DNA of 64,000 bases from Verrucomicrobiaceae bacterium (GTDB lineage Bacteria; Verrucomicrobiota; Verrucomicrobiia; Verrucomicrobiales; Akkermansiaceae), in assembly GCA_027491155.1 (NCBI GenBank), contig JAIXWR010000037.1:124001-188000 (forward strand), written 5' to 3'. The notes under the pieces were generated by a model that ran no database searches, had not been told where the DNA came from, and worked only from the letters and a program-made list of their open reading frames with translations. The position numbers were made by a program, and so were the translations under genes. Of the stretch, positions 44,488 to 53,325 are shown piece by piece. Numbering within the stretch: position 1 is the stretch's first letter; the number at the start of each line of letters is the position of its first letter.

Positions 44488-45054
44488 TCACACCTTCATC
44501 ACTTCCTTCTCCTTCGCGACGACGTGCTCGTCGATGACCTTGATGAACTTGTCGGTCAGCTTCTGGACTTCCTCCTCGTGGTCCTTCTGGCCGTCCTCGG
44601 TGAGGAGGTTCGCGGCCTTGAGCTTCTTGGCCATGTCCATCCCGTCCTTGCGGACGGCCCGGACGCGGACCTTGGCTTCCTCGGCGAGCTGCTTGACCAG
44701 CTTGACCATCTGAACGCGGCGCTCTTCGGAAAGCTCGGGGATCGGGATGCGCAGCGAGCTGCCGGCGGCGGCGGGATTGAGGCCGAGGCGGGACTCGCGG
44801 ATCGCGCGCTCGATGTCCTGGGTGGTGGAAGGATCGAAGACCTTCACTTCGAGCATCCGTGCTTCCGGCGCGCTGATCACGGCAAGCGACTTGAGCTTGT
44901 GGATGCCGCCGTAGCTGTGGACGTGGACGTCCATGTTCTCGATCAGGCCGGGCGAGGCCTTGCCGGTGCGGACGGTGGCGAACTCGTGGAGCAGGTACTC
45001 CACGGCCTTTTCCATGGAGTCTTCGGTTTCAAGGATGGCGGTTTCCGGGTCCAT
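44488..45054 (-). CDS. frr: Ribosome recycling factor
   Basis: A 188-residue cytoplasmic factor that splits post-termination ribosomes with EF-G. It has the typical length, with the conserved ATVRTGKASPGLIENMDV segment, the GLNPAAAGSSLRIPIPELSEERR core and a C-terminal three-helix bundle. It lies 19 bases after pyrH on the same strand, the widespread pyrH-frr order. Confidence 0.97.
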   Translation of the reverse strand: MDPETAILETEDSMEKAVEYLLHEFATVRTGKASPGLIENMDVHVHSYGGIHKLKSLAVISAPEARMLEVKVFDPSTTQDIERAIRESRLGLNPAAAGSSLRIPIPELSEERRVQMVKLVKQLAEEAKVRVRAVRKDGMDMAKKLKAANLLTEDGQKDHEEEVQKLTDKFIKVIDEHVVAKEKEVMKV

Positions 45055-45073
45055 GCGGGTGGCGGAGTTGAAA

Positions 45074-45829
45074 TCAGGCTCGGGCGGGCTCGTCGCCGCT
45101 GACCACGGTGCCGATGGGCTCGCCGCGCAAGGCGCGGGTGATGTTGCCCTCGGGCCCGAGGTCGAAGATGACGATCGGGATGTGATTGTCCATGCACAGG
45201 CTGAAGGCGGTGGCGTCCATGACCTTCAACTGGCGGGTGATGCACTCGTGGAAGCCGATGCGATCGTAGCGGACGGCATCCGGGTTCTTCTTCGGGTCGG
45301 AATCGTAGACGCCGTCGACCATGGTCGCCTTGAAGACGACCTCGGCCCCCATCTCGCTGGCGCGCAGCGCCGCGGTGGTGTCGGTGGAGAAGAAGGGACT
45401 GCCGGTGCCGGCGGCGAAGATGACCACGCGGCCCTCGTCGAGGTGGCGCTCGGCCTTGCGGCGGATGAAGGTTTCCGCGACGTTCTTCATTTCGATCGCG
45501 GAGTGGACCACGCAGGGCACGCCGTGGTGTTCCAGCGAGGCGTGCAAGGCCAGCGAGTTCATGACGGTGGCCAGCATGCCCATGTAATCGGCCGTCGCGC
45601 GGTCCATGCCGCGGGCGCTGGCGGCGGCACCGCGCCAGAAGTTCCCGCCGCCGACCACGATGCCGAGCTGGAGGTCGCCCGGGGCCAGGGCGTCGCGGAC
45701 CTCGCGGGCGATGCGCTCGACGATCTCCGGCGAGATGTTGTCCGTGCTGCCGGGCTCGCGCAGGGCCTCCCCGCTGAGTTTGAGGATGGCTCTCTTGAAC
45801 TGGCGGGGGGCGGATCCTTTGAAACTCAT
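45074..45829 (-). CDS. pyrH: UMP kinase
   Basis: About 251 residues. It phosphorylates UMP to UDP with ATP in the cytoplasm. The amino-acid-kinase fold shows [30 protein letters not shown] and the acidic [14 protein letters not shown] region. It has the usual pyrH-frr order. The ATG at 45829 follows a pyrimidine-rich gap after the small secreted-protein gene. Bacterial UMP kinases are hexameric and GTP-regulated; no local regulatory site is visible. Confidence 0.97.
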   Translation of the reverse strand: MSFKGSAPRQFKRAILKLSGEALREPGSTDNISPEIVERIAREVRDALAPGDLQLGIVVGGGNFWRGAAASARGMDRATADYMGMLATVMNSLALHASLEHHGVPCVVHSAIEMKNVAETFIRRKAERHLDEGRVVIFAAGTGSPFFSTDTTAALRASEMGAEVVFKATMVDGVYDSDPKKNPDAVRYDRIGFHECITRQLKVMDATAFSLCMDNHIPIVIFDLGPEGNITRALRGEPIGTVVSGDEPARA

Positions 45830-45893
45830 GCGGTGGTGGCGTTGGCCGATCCAAGCAAGCGACCCCCGGGTTTGGAAAGGCAAAAGGCGGCAA

Positions 45894-46433
45894 TCACTCG
45901 CCGCCGAGCGTGTAGGAAATGCCGAGGTCCTGCAGCGACGCCGTGCCTTCGTCGGTTCCGGTGATCGACAAGTGGACCTTGAGCGCCTCGGTCTGCGGCT
46001 TCTGGTATTCCTCCAGCGTCTTGCGGATGGCGACCAGGGCCAGTTTCAGAACCTGCCGGGCCGTCAGATCGACGCCTTCCGGGACGGTCAAGGCGGCGAC
46101 ATCGAGGCCGATGTGCAGGCCGTCCTCCTTGGTCTCGGCGGTGATGCCGATGTTGCAAAGGATGAGGAGATTCACCTCCTCGACCTTGTAGTTGGGGTTG
46201 TTGGTCGGGAACTTGTGGGGCGTGCGGATGGACTCGATCAGCACTTCCGGGAAAGCGCCGGTGAGCGCCATCGGCCGGCTGGCCACGGTGGCTTGCAGCG
46301 CCTCCCCGGTGTCGGTGATGCCCTCGTCGACATCGGTCCCGTGCATGCTGAGCGGCTCGAAGACGGGCACGACGGAGATGGTGGTGGCCGCCAGCGGCAA
46401 GGCCAGGGCGATCAGGACGGCAAGCGCTTTCAC
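45894..46433 (-). CDS. Small exported protein of unknown function
   Basis: About 179 residues with a signal peptide or N-terminal membrane anchor (1-20). The mature part has alternating beta and helix, with no recognised domain. The GTG at 46433 overlaps the fmt stop as GTGA, so translation is coupled to fmt. Its position between fmt and pyrH suggests conserved operon membership within the lineage, but I cannot assign a role. Confidence 0.7.
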   Translation of the reverse strand: MKALAVLIALALPLAATTISVVPVFEPLSMHGTDVDEGITDTGEALQATVASRPMALTGAFPEVLIESIRTPHKFPTNNPNYKVEEVNLLILCNIGITAETKEDGLHIGLDVAALTVPEGVDLTARQVLKLALVAIRKTLEEYQKPQTEALKVHLSITGTDEGTASLQDLGISYTLGGE

Positions 46434-47395
46434 GGGGCCGAGGGTGACGGCTCCGGCGGGAGGAATCGAGGCAAATGACCGTGCAAGCCTTTCACCCAGT
46501 CGGCGGCGGGCATGCGGCGGGAGCCATCGGGCTGGACGTCGCCGAGCACGAGGTGGCCGCTGCCACAGGCGACGAGAACCCGACCTTCCAAAACGCTGAC
46601 GCTTCCCGGTTCGCCGGCGCTTTCCGCAGAGGCAGCGGAGGGGAACACCTTGAGCCGTTTGCCACCGTCGACCGTGGTCCACGTCCCCGGCCAGGGATCG
46701 TAGGCGCGGATCCTCCGTGCGAGATTCGCGGCATCCCAGGTCCAGTCGATGCGGCCATCGTCGCGCTCCAGCTTCGGCGCGTAGGTGGCCAGGGCGGGGT
46801 CCTGCGGGGTGCGGGACGCAGTGCCGTCGAGCAAGCCGGGCAAGGCCGCCGCCAGGGCCTCCGCCGCGACTTCCGCGAGGCGGTCGTGAACCGAGCCGCC
46901 AGTTTCATCCGGGCCGATCGGCGTCGACAGCGCGTGGATGATATCGCCCGAGTCGAGCTTCGGCGCGACATGCATCACGGTGATGCCCGTTTCCGCGTCC
47001 CCTTCCCCGATCGCCGCCTGGATGCAGGAAGCCCCGCGGTGGCGCGGCAGCAGGGAGCCGTGAAGATTGATGCAGGCGATCCGCGGGATGGCGATGAGGG
47101 CTTTCGAAAGGATCTGGCCGTAGGCCATGACGACGATCAGGTCCGGAGACATCGCGCGGAGTTGTTCCAGAAAGGCCTCGTCGCGGGCGCTTTCCGGCTG
47201 GAGCACGGGGATGCCGGCTTCGAGGGCGACGCGTTTGATCGGCGGCGGCGTGAGCTCGCGATGGCGTCCGGCTGGCTTGTCGGGCTGGGTGACCAGGGCG
47301 AGCGGGCGCGGGCCTTGCGAGATCAGCCGGAGAAAGGATGGAATGGCGATCTCCCCGCTGCCGAAGAAGATCACCCGGGCTTCGGCAGGGCTCAT
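46430..47395 (-). CDS. fmt: Methionyl-tRNA formyltransferase
   Basis: About 321 residues. It formylates initiator Met-tRNA using 10-formyl-THF. It has the N-terminal formyltransferase fold with FFGSGEIAIPSF, the INLHGSLLPRHRGASCIQ motif with catalytic N/H/D, and a C-terminal OB-like domain. The typical length is about 310-320. The ATG at 47395 overlaps the adk stop as ATGA. No def gene is adjacent. Confidence 0.96.
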   Translation of the reverse strand: MSPAEARVIFFGSGEIAIPSFLRLISQGPRPLALVTQPDKPAGRHRELTPPPIKRVALEAGIPVLQPESARDEAFLEQLRAMSPDLIVVMAYGQILSKALIAIPRIACINLHGSLLPRHRGASCIQAAIGEGDAETGITVMHVAPKLDSGDIIHALSTPIGPDETGGSVHDRLAEVAAEALAAALPGLLDGTASRTPQDPALATYAPKLERDDGRIDWTWDAANLARRIRAYDPWPGTWTTVDGGKRLKVFPSAASAESAGEPGSVSVLEGRVLVACGSGHLVLGDVQPDGSRRMPAADWVKGLHGHLPRFLPPEPSPSAP

Positions 47396-48024
47396 ACCAC
47401 GACCTTGGAGGCTTCCTTGTAGACCGGAAGCGAGACGATCTTGCTGATGATGTCGTTGAGCACTTTCACCGGCGGCTGGGTGGCATCGATGTTGGTGACG
47501 AGCGCCTCGGAATAGAAGTCGAGGATCGGTTTGGTTTCCGCCTCGTAGGTCGCGATCCTCTGCTGGATGACGCGGTCGGAAGCATCGTCGATCCGGTTGT
47601 CCTTCAGGGCGCGCTTGCGCATCCGCCGGGCCAGCTCGGCGCGGTCCGGGCACGAGAGGTGGAAGACCTGGTGGATGTCGAGGAACCTGGTCATCATCTC
47701 CGCCTGCGGGACGTTGCGGGGAATGCCGTCCAGCACCAGGAAGTCGATGTCGGGCTTGTAAACGTGGGAGTCGCTCCAGTTGTCGACCTGGGCTTTCCAG
47801 AGTTCGATGGTCAGTTCGTCGGGCACCAGTTCGCCGCGGCTCGAGTAGTGGACGAAGCGCTGGCCGAGGGCGGTGCGGGTGTCCAGCGAGCGGAAAACAT
47901 CGCCGCAGGCACAGTGGAAGAAGCGCGGGATGGAACCGAGGATCTTGCCCTGGGTCCCCTTGCCCGATCCGGGAGCGCCGAGGATGAGGAAGGCGGGGCG
48001 TTTGGTGTCGAGTGCCTTTGACAT
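47392..48024 (-). CDS. adk: Adenylate kinase-family nucleoside monophosphate kinase
   Basis: About 210 residues. It converts AMP and ATP to 2 ADP. The P-loop GAPGSGKGTQ lies at residues 16-25. A short-type lid and the DGIPRN motif (normally DGFPR, here Phe to Ile) follow, as does RIDDASDRVIQQRI. The shorter length without a zinc lid fits adenylate kinase of this phylum. The ATG at 48024 is chosen; the longer upstream frame is less likely. Confidence 0.88.
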   Translation of the reverse strand: MSKALDTKRPAFLILGAPGSGKGTQGKILGSIPRFFHCACGDVFRSLDTRTALGQRFVHYSSRGELVPDELTIELWKAQVDNWSDSHVYKPDIDFLVLDGIPRNVPQAEMMTRFLDIHQVFHLSCPDRAELARRMRKRALKDNRIDDASDRVIQQRIATYEAETKPILDFYSEALVTNIDATQPPVKVLNDIISKIVSLPVYKEASKVVV

Positions 48025-48073
48025 GGGAAGGGCGAGGCTAGGGAGCCGGGCAAACGGCCGCAAGCGCCGATGA

Positions 48074-48958
48074 TCAGCGGGCGGACAGGGCCAGGAAGGC
48101 CGGATAGGGCACGATCATCGCGACATCCGCCAGCACGCGAAGGGCATCGAGCGAGAAGCGGGAACGGGTGCGGTTGATGATGAACAGCAGGGCCGCCGAG
48201 ATCAGGATGGCGTAGAAGAAGGGGCGGACGGTATCGTCGTCGGACCTCGCGAACAGCACGGAAGCCCCGCCGAGGACCGCCAGCGGCAAGGTCAGGGCGA
48301 GTTCGTGGGCCGCCTTGAAATCGGGGTCGCGGGAAGCGCGGGAGTGCTCCCAGAAATGGATCGCCGAGATGTTCGTGGCGCACAGCAGGGCGAAACAGAG
48401 CATTTCCGGCGAGAACAGCAGGTGCCCGATGCCTTCCATGCCGAGTTGGACGTGCGCCAGCATGCCGGTGCCGTAGGAGAAGGCGAGCCCGGCGATGAGG
48501 TTGCGCACGTGGGGAATGTCCTGGCTGCCCGCCGAGGCGACGTTGATCGAAAAGAACCCGACCACCATCAGCATGACCGGAAAGATGTAGCCGAACTGGG
48601 CCCGGGCGCCGCCGAACAGATGCTGGCCGATCAGCGCGGTCGGCAGGGTGAACAGGATGATCCCCGCGCAGGCCAGCAGCGACGCCACGGCCACCCACTT
48701 CATGACGCCCTCGTGCTTCCGGATGAACTCATGCCGCAAACCGAGCCGGGGGTCCCCCGGATCGAGCAGCTTGATGTCCATCAGGCGGTCGAAGAGATAC
48801 ACGCCCCACACGCCGAAGCCGAGGGCCGGATAGGCCTGCCACTCCTGGAAGGGAACCCAGGCACCGGAAAACATGGCCAGCCACACCATGGCCACGACGG
48901 GGGCGTCGAGGCTCAGGATGTTCGGCCAAAGCCAGAATGGTATGCGTCGGTCCGGCAT
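48074..48958 (-). CDS. UbiA-like polytopic membrane protein
   Basis: About 294 residues with seven or more transmembrane segments. A motif VYLFDRLMDIK near residue 55 resembles the first DxxxD substrate-binding motif of UbiA-type aromatic prenyltransferases, but the second Asp motif is not clear. A quinone or related lipid pathway role is therefore tentative. It begins the minus-strand run adk-fmt-pyrH-frr. It is divergent from the exonuclease gene, with 90 bases between starts. Confidence 0.65.
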   Translation of the reverse strand: MPDRRIPFWLWPNILSLDAPVVAMVWLAMFSGAWVPFQEWQAYPALGFGVWGVYLFDRLMDIKLLDPGDPRLGLRHEFIRKHEGVMKWVAVASLLACAGIILFTLPTALIGQHLFGGARAQFGYIFPVMLMVVGFFSINVASAGSQDIPHVRNLIAGLAFSYGTGMLAHVQLGMEGIGHLLFSPEMLCFALLCATNISAIHFWEHSRASRDPDFKAAHELALTLPLAVLGGASVLFARSDDDTVRPFFYAILISAALLFIINRTRSRFSLDALRVLADVAMIVPYPAFLALSAR

Positions 48959-49048
48959 CGGCGGGCGCCGGAACTTTCCCGAGCGACCCGGCGATGGCAA
49001 GCCCCCATCGTCGTCGAGTTTTCGGTTGGCCTGGCAACGCAGGCCGTG

Positions 49049-49666
49049 ATGGGTTCGTCCGTGCTCGTCGGGGACTGCCGCTTCACCGCCATCGACTTCG
49101 AATCCGCCGGTGCCGACCGGGGCCGCACCGACGTGCCGGTGCAAGTCGGGCTTGCCGGCTGGTCGTTGGCGGAACGCCACGGCGGAGCTTTCGTGTCCTA
49201 CCTCGCCGCCGGCGTCCCGATCCGCTGGACCGCGCGCAAGGTCCACGGAATCCGCGACGAGGACCTCGACGGTGCCCCCACCCTGCTCGCGCTCTGGCCG
49301 GAACTGAAGAGCCGGCTTTCCGGCGCGGCGGTGGTCGCCCATGGCAAGGGCACCGAGAAGCGCTTCCTGCGGGCCTTCCCCGGACACGGGTTCGGCCCGT
49401 GGATCGACACCCTGCTGCTCGCCCGGGCGGCGTGGCCGGATCTGCCCGACCATTCGCTTTCGGCCCTCTGCGACACGCTCGGGCTTTCGCCCGCGGTGGA
49501 GACGATGCTGCCCGGGCGGCGCTGGCACGACGCCCTGTATGACGCGGTGGCCTCGCTCGTTTTGCTGGAGCATCTGGTCGATGGCTTCGACCTCTCCGCC
49601 AAGCCCTTGGACTGCCTGGTCCACCCCGACACCGCGGTCTGGCACCGGACGCGCCGCGCGCTTTGA
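49049..49666 (+). CDS. DEDD-family 3'-5' exonuclease-like protein
   Basis: About 205 residues with a DnaQ/RNase T-type fold. Exo I is seen as AIDFES near residue 14. Exo III is seen as HDALYDAVAS near 158 with His and Asp. At the expected Exo II position, VAHGKGTEKRFL has Glu where Asp is normal, so metal binding may be altered. Such small proteins are often annotated as DNA polymerase III epsilon-like. The start is uncertain between adjacent GTG and ATG (49046/49049). Confidence 0.78.
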   Translation: MGSSVLVGDCRFTAIDFESAGADRGRTDVPVQVGLAGWSLAERHGGAFVSYLAAGVPIRWTARKVHGIRDEDLDGAPTLLALWPELKSRLSGAAVVAHGKGTEKRFLRAFPGHGFGPWIDTLLLARAAWPDLPDHSLSALCDTLGLSPAVETMLPGRRWHDALYDAVASLVLLEHLVDGFDLSAKPLDCLVHPDTAVWHRTRRAL

Positions 49667-49702
49667 TCGCTTCGGGCTTGGACCCGCACCCCCGGGCCGT
49701 CC

Positions 49703-50809
49703 ATGCTCCGCCGCATGCCGACGGTGCGAGTTGATCTGGGGGAGCGATCCTACGATGTCCTGGTGGAAGCCGGCCTGCTGGCGCGGGCGGGCGAGCTGAT
49801 CCGCGAGGCGGGCCTTTCCGGGAAAGCGGCGGTGATCTCCGACGTCAACGTCGCCCGTTTTCACGGCAAGGCGCTGATGGATTCGCTGGATGCTGCCGGA
49901 TTCAAGCCCACCCTCCACGAAGTCCCGGCCGGCGAGGCCTCGAAGTCGCTCGGCCATGTCGAGACCCTCTGCTCGGCCATGGCCGCGGCGGGGCACGACC
50001 GGCGCTCGATCGTCGTCGCGCTCGGCGGCGGCGTGGTCGGCGATCTCGCCGGTTTCGTCGCGGCCGTCTTCTACCGCGGAATCCCCTTCGTCCAGATCCC
50101 CACGACCATCGTCGCGCAGGTCGATTCCTCGGTCGGCGGCAAGACCGGCGTGAACCTGAAGGAGGGTAAAAACCTGTTAGGCGCCTTCCACCAACCGGCG
50201 CGGGTGATCGTCGATCCGCAGGTGCTGGCCACCCTGCCCGGCCGCGAGTACCGCGAGGGCTTCGCGGAAGTGATCAAGCACGCCGCCATCCGCGACGGCG
50301 CGATGCTGGCGGACATCGCGGCGCTGGACCCCGCGACGCGGGAAGTGCCCGCGGACCTCATCGCCCGGAACATCGCGATCAAGGCCCGCATCGTCGAGGC
50401 GGACGAACTTGAAACCAAGGGCATCCGGGCCCTGCTGAACCTTGGCCACACCATCGGCCACGGGATCGAGGCGGCCGTGCCCTACGGCGAGATGCTGCAC
50501 GGCGAGGCCATTTCGCTGGGCCTTCGGGCAGCGCTCTTCCTGTCCCGCCGCCACGCCGGACTGGCCGCGGAACCGGCGGACGCCATCGTCGGCCTGCTGG
50601 AGAAGTTCGGCCTGCCGCTGGTCCTCGATCCGGCCATCACCACGGCACAGGTGCTTCACAAGATGGGCCGCGACAAGAAGTTCGAAGCCGGAAAAATCCG
50701 CTTCGTGCTGCTGGGGGCTCCCGGCGATGCCTACCTGTCCGACCAAGTGACCTCCGCCGATCTCGAGGAAGCGATCGAGGATCTGCGGAAGCCCCTCGGC
50801 TCCGCATGA
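49703..50809 (+). CDS. aroB: 3-dehydroquinate synthase
   Basis: A 368-residue cytoplasmic NAD- and zinc-dependent enzyme of the shikimate pathway, converting DAHP to 3-dehydroquinate. Motifs include ALGGGVVGDLAGFVAAVFYRGI, the PTTIVAQVDSSVGGKTGVN segment, and the zinc ligands in EVIKHA and LGHTIGHGIE. It starts 36 bases after the exonuclease gene and may be cotranscribed. The end is followed by a hairpin shared with the convergent pseudopilin operon. Confidence 0.97.
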   Translation: MLRRMPTVRVDLGERSYDVLVEAGLLARAGELIREAGLSGKAAVISDVNVARFHGKALMDSLDAAGFKPTLHEVPAGEASKSLGHVETLCSAMAAAGHDRRSIVVALGGGVVGDLAGFVAAVFYRGIPFVQIPTTIVAQVDSSVGGKTGVNLKEGKNLLGAFHQPARVIVDPQVLATLPGREYREGFAEVIKHAAIRDGAMLADIAALDPATREVPADLIARNIAIKARIVEADELETKGIRALLNLGHTIGHGIEAAVPYGEMLHGEAISLGLRAALFLSRRHAGLAAEPADAIVGLLEKFGLPLVLDPAITTAQVLHKMGRDKKFEAGKIRFVLLGAPGDAYLSDQVTSADLEEAIEDLRKPLGSA

Positions 50810-50811
50810 AA

Positions 50812-50839
50812 AAGGAGCCGGCCTTGCGGCGGGCTCCTT
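50812..50839 (-). terminator. Terminator between aroB and the pseudopilin operon
   Basis: Stem AAGGAGCC (50812-50819) pairs with GGCTCCTT (50832-50839) around a GC-rich loop. On the minus strand it is followed by a T-rich tract, so it best serves the pseudopilin transcript. It may also slow aroB transcription. Confidence 0.65.
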
Positions 50840-50866
50840 CGGAAAAACCGGTGCAGTCAGGGCGGC

Positions 50867-51814
50867 TTACATGCCCGGCAGCTCGACGGTGCGGGAATAC
50901 TGGAAGGATTCCTGGGCGAGGATCTTCTCGCGCACCTTCTCGCTGAGGCCTTCCTGGGCGAGGCGGATCACGGCGGAGTCCGAAAGCACGGTGATACCGA
51001 TTTCCACGCCCGTCAGGCGGCCGGCAAGCAGTTCCTCGCTGGTCACGGTGGGTTTGATGTTGCCGACCGAAATATCCGGCATCTCCATGCCGTTGCCGCG
51101 GAGCGTGAACTCCTTGCCGGCACCGTTCTCACCGAGGGTCACGCGGACCGGAATCGTGGTCGTCTTGGCGGTGGCTCCGCTGCCGGTCGTCTGGGTCACT
51201 TCCACCTGATAGGTCAGGGTGAACTGATAAACGTTCTCGCAGACGAAGTTCTCCACTTCCTTCACCTTGCCGTCATAGCTCTGGAAGGCGCCGCTGAGAT
51301 CGTCCTTGCCCAACAGGTCCTTGAAGGTGTCGTCGGGATTCACCAGCAGGCGGTAGAGCACGAAGGTCGAGGACTTCTCCTCTTCCGTCCCCTTGACCGG
51401 GTCCTGATACTGCAGCTGGTAGCCGACGCAGGACACGTCGCCGCCCTTGTCGTCTTCGGTGCCGATTGCGCCGAGGTAACGGTCGGTCGCCGCGGTGAAG
51501 AAGATCAGCTCGGCCGCATTCGGGCTGGTGTTGGCGGAGGGACCGGGGAGTTCGGATTCCACCTTGGAGTAGAGCCACTCGAAATTGTTGCCGCGGCGGG
51601 AGACCAGCGACTCGAAGTCCTTGGCCATCGTGTCGAGCATCGACTTCGCCTGTCGCGAAGCGCGGATCTCGGCCCGGCCGCGCTGCCAGGTGTCGAGGGC
51701 GACGCCGGTGATGGAGACGAGCACGGTCACGATGACCGTGGTGATCGCCATCGCGACCATCAGCTCGATCAGGGTGAAGCCGCGTGACAGCTTCTTGGAA
51801 ATCGGGGTTTTCAT
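50867..51814 (-). CDS. Pseudopilin, Verru_Chthon cassette protein C-like
   Basis: A 315-residue inner-membrane pseudopilin. A type III prepilin leader is seen with cleavage at G12-F13 and E17 (RGFTLIELMVAM). A long beta-rich soluble part is of the kind described in Verrucomicrobium and Chthoniobacter four-gene cassettes as protein C. It would be processed by a prepilin peptidase and join a type II-secretion-like pseudopilus. It is the third gene of a D-B-C order on the minus strand. Confidence 0.8.
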   Translation of the reverse strand: MKTPISKKLSRGFTLIELMVAMAITTVIVTVLVSITGVALDTWQRGRAEIRASRQAKSMLDTMAKDFESLVSRRGNNFEWLYSKVESELPGPSANTSPNAAELIFFTAATDRYLGAIGTEDDKGGDVSCVGYQLQYQDPVKGTEEEKSSTFVLYRLLVNPDDTFKDLLGKDDLSGAFQSYDGKVKEVENFVCENVYQFTLTYQVEVTQTTGSGATAKTTTIPVRVTLGENGAGKEFTLRGNGMEMPDISVGNIKPTVTSEELLAGRLTGVEIGITVLSDSAVIRLAQEGLSEKVREKILAQESFQYSRTVELPGM

Positions 51815-51835
51815 GGGATGCGTCGGTGGGTTCCC

Positions 51836-52561
51836 TTAACGGCGGACCGCCAGGTTGCGGGTGAAGATGGGCTTGGTCAGGTTGGCCGGGTTGAACTTGC
51901 CGCCCGGCTTCACGTAATCCGGCGCGCTGTTCGGCACGATGAAGAACTCTGCCGCGAAGGCGATGACCGCTTCCGGATAGCCGTTCGAATCGGCGGAGCC
52001 GGCCGGGTCTCCATCGTCGGGAGTCGGATCGGTGATCTGCCCCGCCTCGCCCCGGGTGAGCTGACCGCCATCGAAGACGAGCTGGGTCAGCTTCACGGTG
52101 AAGATGCGTCCGTCGAGCGCGGCGAGGTCTTCCAGCAGCAGGGAGTCGCCCCGCTGGCGCACGGCGGGCTGGACGATGAAGTCCTTGCCGGCAACGCCGT
52201 CGTTCTTGGTGTAGGGCTCCATGGTGCCATCGGCCCGGAGCTGGGTCGGATCGCCGCGATACTGGTAAAGCAGGATGGCGTTACCGGCGTCCGGAGCCGC
52301 CTTGATCCACTCGTAGGCCTTGTCGAAGCCGGTCGTGTAGTCGTCGGAACCGCCGGTGCTTGGACGCAGCGTCACGAGCTCGCGTTCCAAGGCGGCGGAG
52401 AGCCGGTCGGCTTCCTGCACGCTGATGGCCTTGCGCAGGTTGCCGGTGGCAGGACCGAAGACCGCGAGGAAGGCGGTCAGCAGGAGAGCCAGCACGCCGA
52501 TGGCGATCACGGTCTCCATCAAGGTGAAGCCGCGGCGGAAACGAAGGGTTGGAGCGTTCAT
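51836..52561 (-). CDS. Pseudopilin, Verru_Chthon cassette protein B-like
   Basis: A 241-residue pseudopilin with a prepilin leader (G11-F12, E16; RGFTLMETVIAI) and a globular part rich in beta strands (about 60-235). Assigned to the B-type of Verrucomicrobiota pseudopilin cassettes by its order and length; I cannot confirm the subfamily without a profile. Gaps of 5 and 21 bases to its neighbours indicate one transcript. Confidence 0.75.
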   Translation of the reverse strand: MNAPTLRFRRGFTLMETVIAIGVLALLLTAFLAVFGPATGNLRKAISVQEADRLSAALERELVTLRPSTGGSDDYTTGFDKAYEWIKAAPDAGNAILLYQYRGDPTQLRADGTMEPYTKNDGVAGKDFIVQPAVRQRGDSLLLEDLAALDGRIFTVKLTQLVFDGGQLTRGEAGQITDPTPDDGDPAGSADSNGYPEAVIAFAAEFFIVPNSAPDYVKPGGKFNPANLTKPIFTRNLAVRR

Positions 52562-52566
52562 GGGCT

Positions 52567-53235
52567 TTAGAAGTTGGTGGCGTCGGAAGGAATCCCGATC
52601 TCATCGGGGCCGCGGAAGAGGGAGGTGCGGCCGTTGCGCCACACCACGAAGCCGGCGAAGTCGCGCTTGCCTTCGCCGGTGACACGGGGTTCCTGGCCGT
52701 CCGGGCGGGCGCCGGTGCCGATCACGAAACTGGCACCGGGAGTGGTGCAGATGCCTTCGGAGTTGAACTCGTAGTAAAGATATTTGCCGTCGAACGCGGT
52801 CTTGTTGATCGCGAGGTTCATCTCCTCCAGTTCGCCGGTGCCCTTCTCGTGCTCCTTCTTGCTGAAGGTCTGGCTGAAGTAGGTCCGCTCGGGAAGCATC
52901 ACGGCCCGGCTGGCGAGCGCCCACTGGCCTTCCTTCGGCTCGCCCTGTTCGTCCAGTTCCTCGTAAGCGATCAGGATCCGCCGCTTGTAGTTGTCGAGGC
53001 TGTTGATGTCGTTCACGTCGATCAATACGCGCGCCTTGGTGCCCTTGCCCACGGCGATCGAGCGCGCTTCATCGAACACCGCCTCGGTGGTGGTCACGGC
53101 GGTGGTCACCCCTTTTCCGCCGATCCCGCGGAGGCCGACGGCACCCAGGGTGAGCAGCAGGGAGATGATGAGGACGACCACGAGGAGCTCGATCAAACTG
53201 AAGCCCCCGGGTTTGCGGACGGGTCGTGAAATCAT
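52567..53235 (-). CDS. Pseudopilin, Verru_Chthon cassette protein D-like
   Basis: About 222 residues. A prepilin leader (G11-F12, E16; GFSLIELLVVVLI) is followed by a soluble domain with YYEFNSEGICTTPGASFV near the end. In the known cassette, D is accompanied by A, B and C. Here B and C follow downstream, but A is not adjacent: galE lies upstream. The ATG at 53235 is chosen for a short basic leader. Confidence 0.75.
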   Translation of the reverse strand: MISRPVRKPGGFSLIELLVVVLIISLLLTLGAVGLRGIGGKGVTTAVTTTEAVFDEARSIAVGKGTKARVLIDVNDINSLDNYKRRILIAYEELDEQGEPKEGQWALASRAVMLPERTYFSQTFSKKEHEKGTGELEEMNLAINKTAFDGKYLYYEFNSEGICTTPGASFVIGTGARPDGQEPRVTGEGKRDFAGFVVWRNGRTSLFRGPDEIGIPSDATNF

Positions 53236-53325
53236 GGTGTTTTGGTTTTTAGAATCTGTGCCTTCGGAAGTCGGGCTTTGCAAGCAGGAATGTGTTTACA
53301 TCGCGGTTACCGGCGGGAGTGACTT

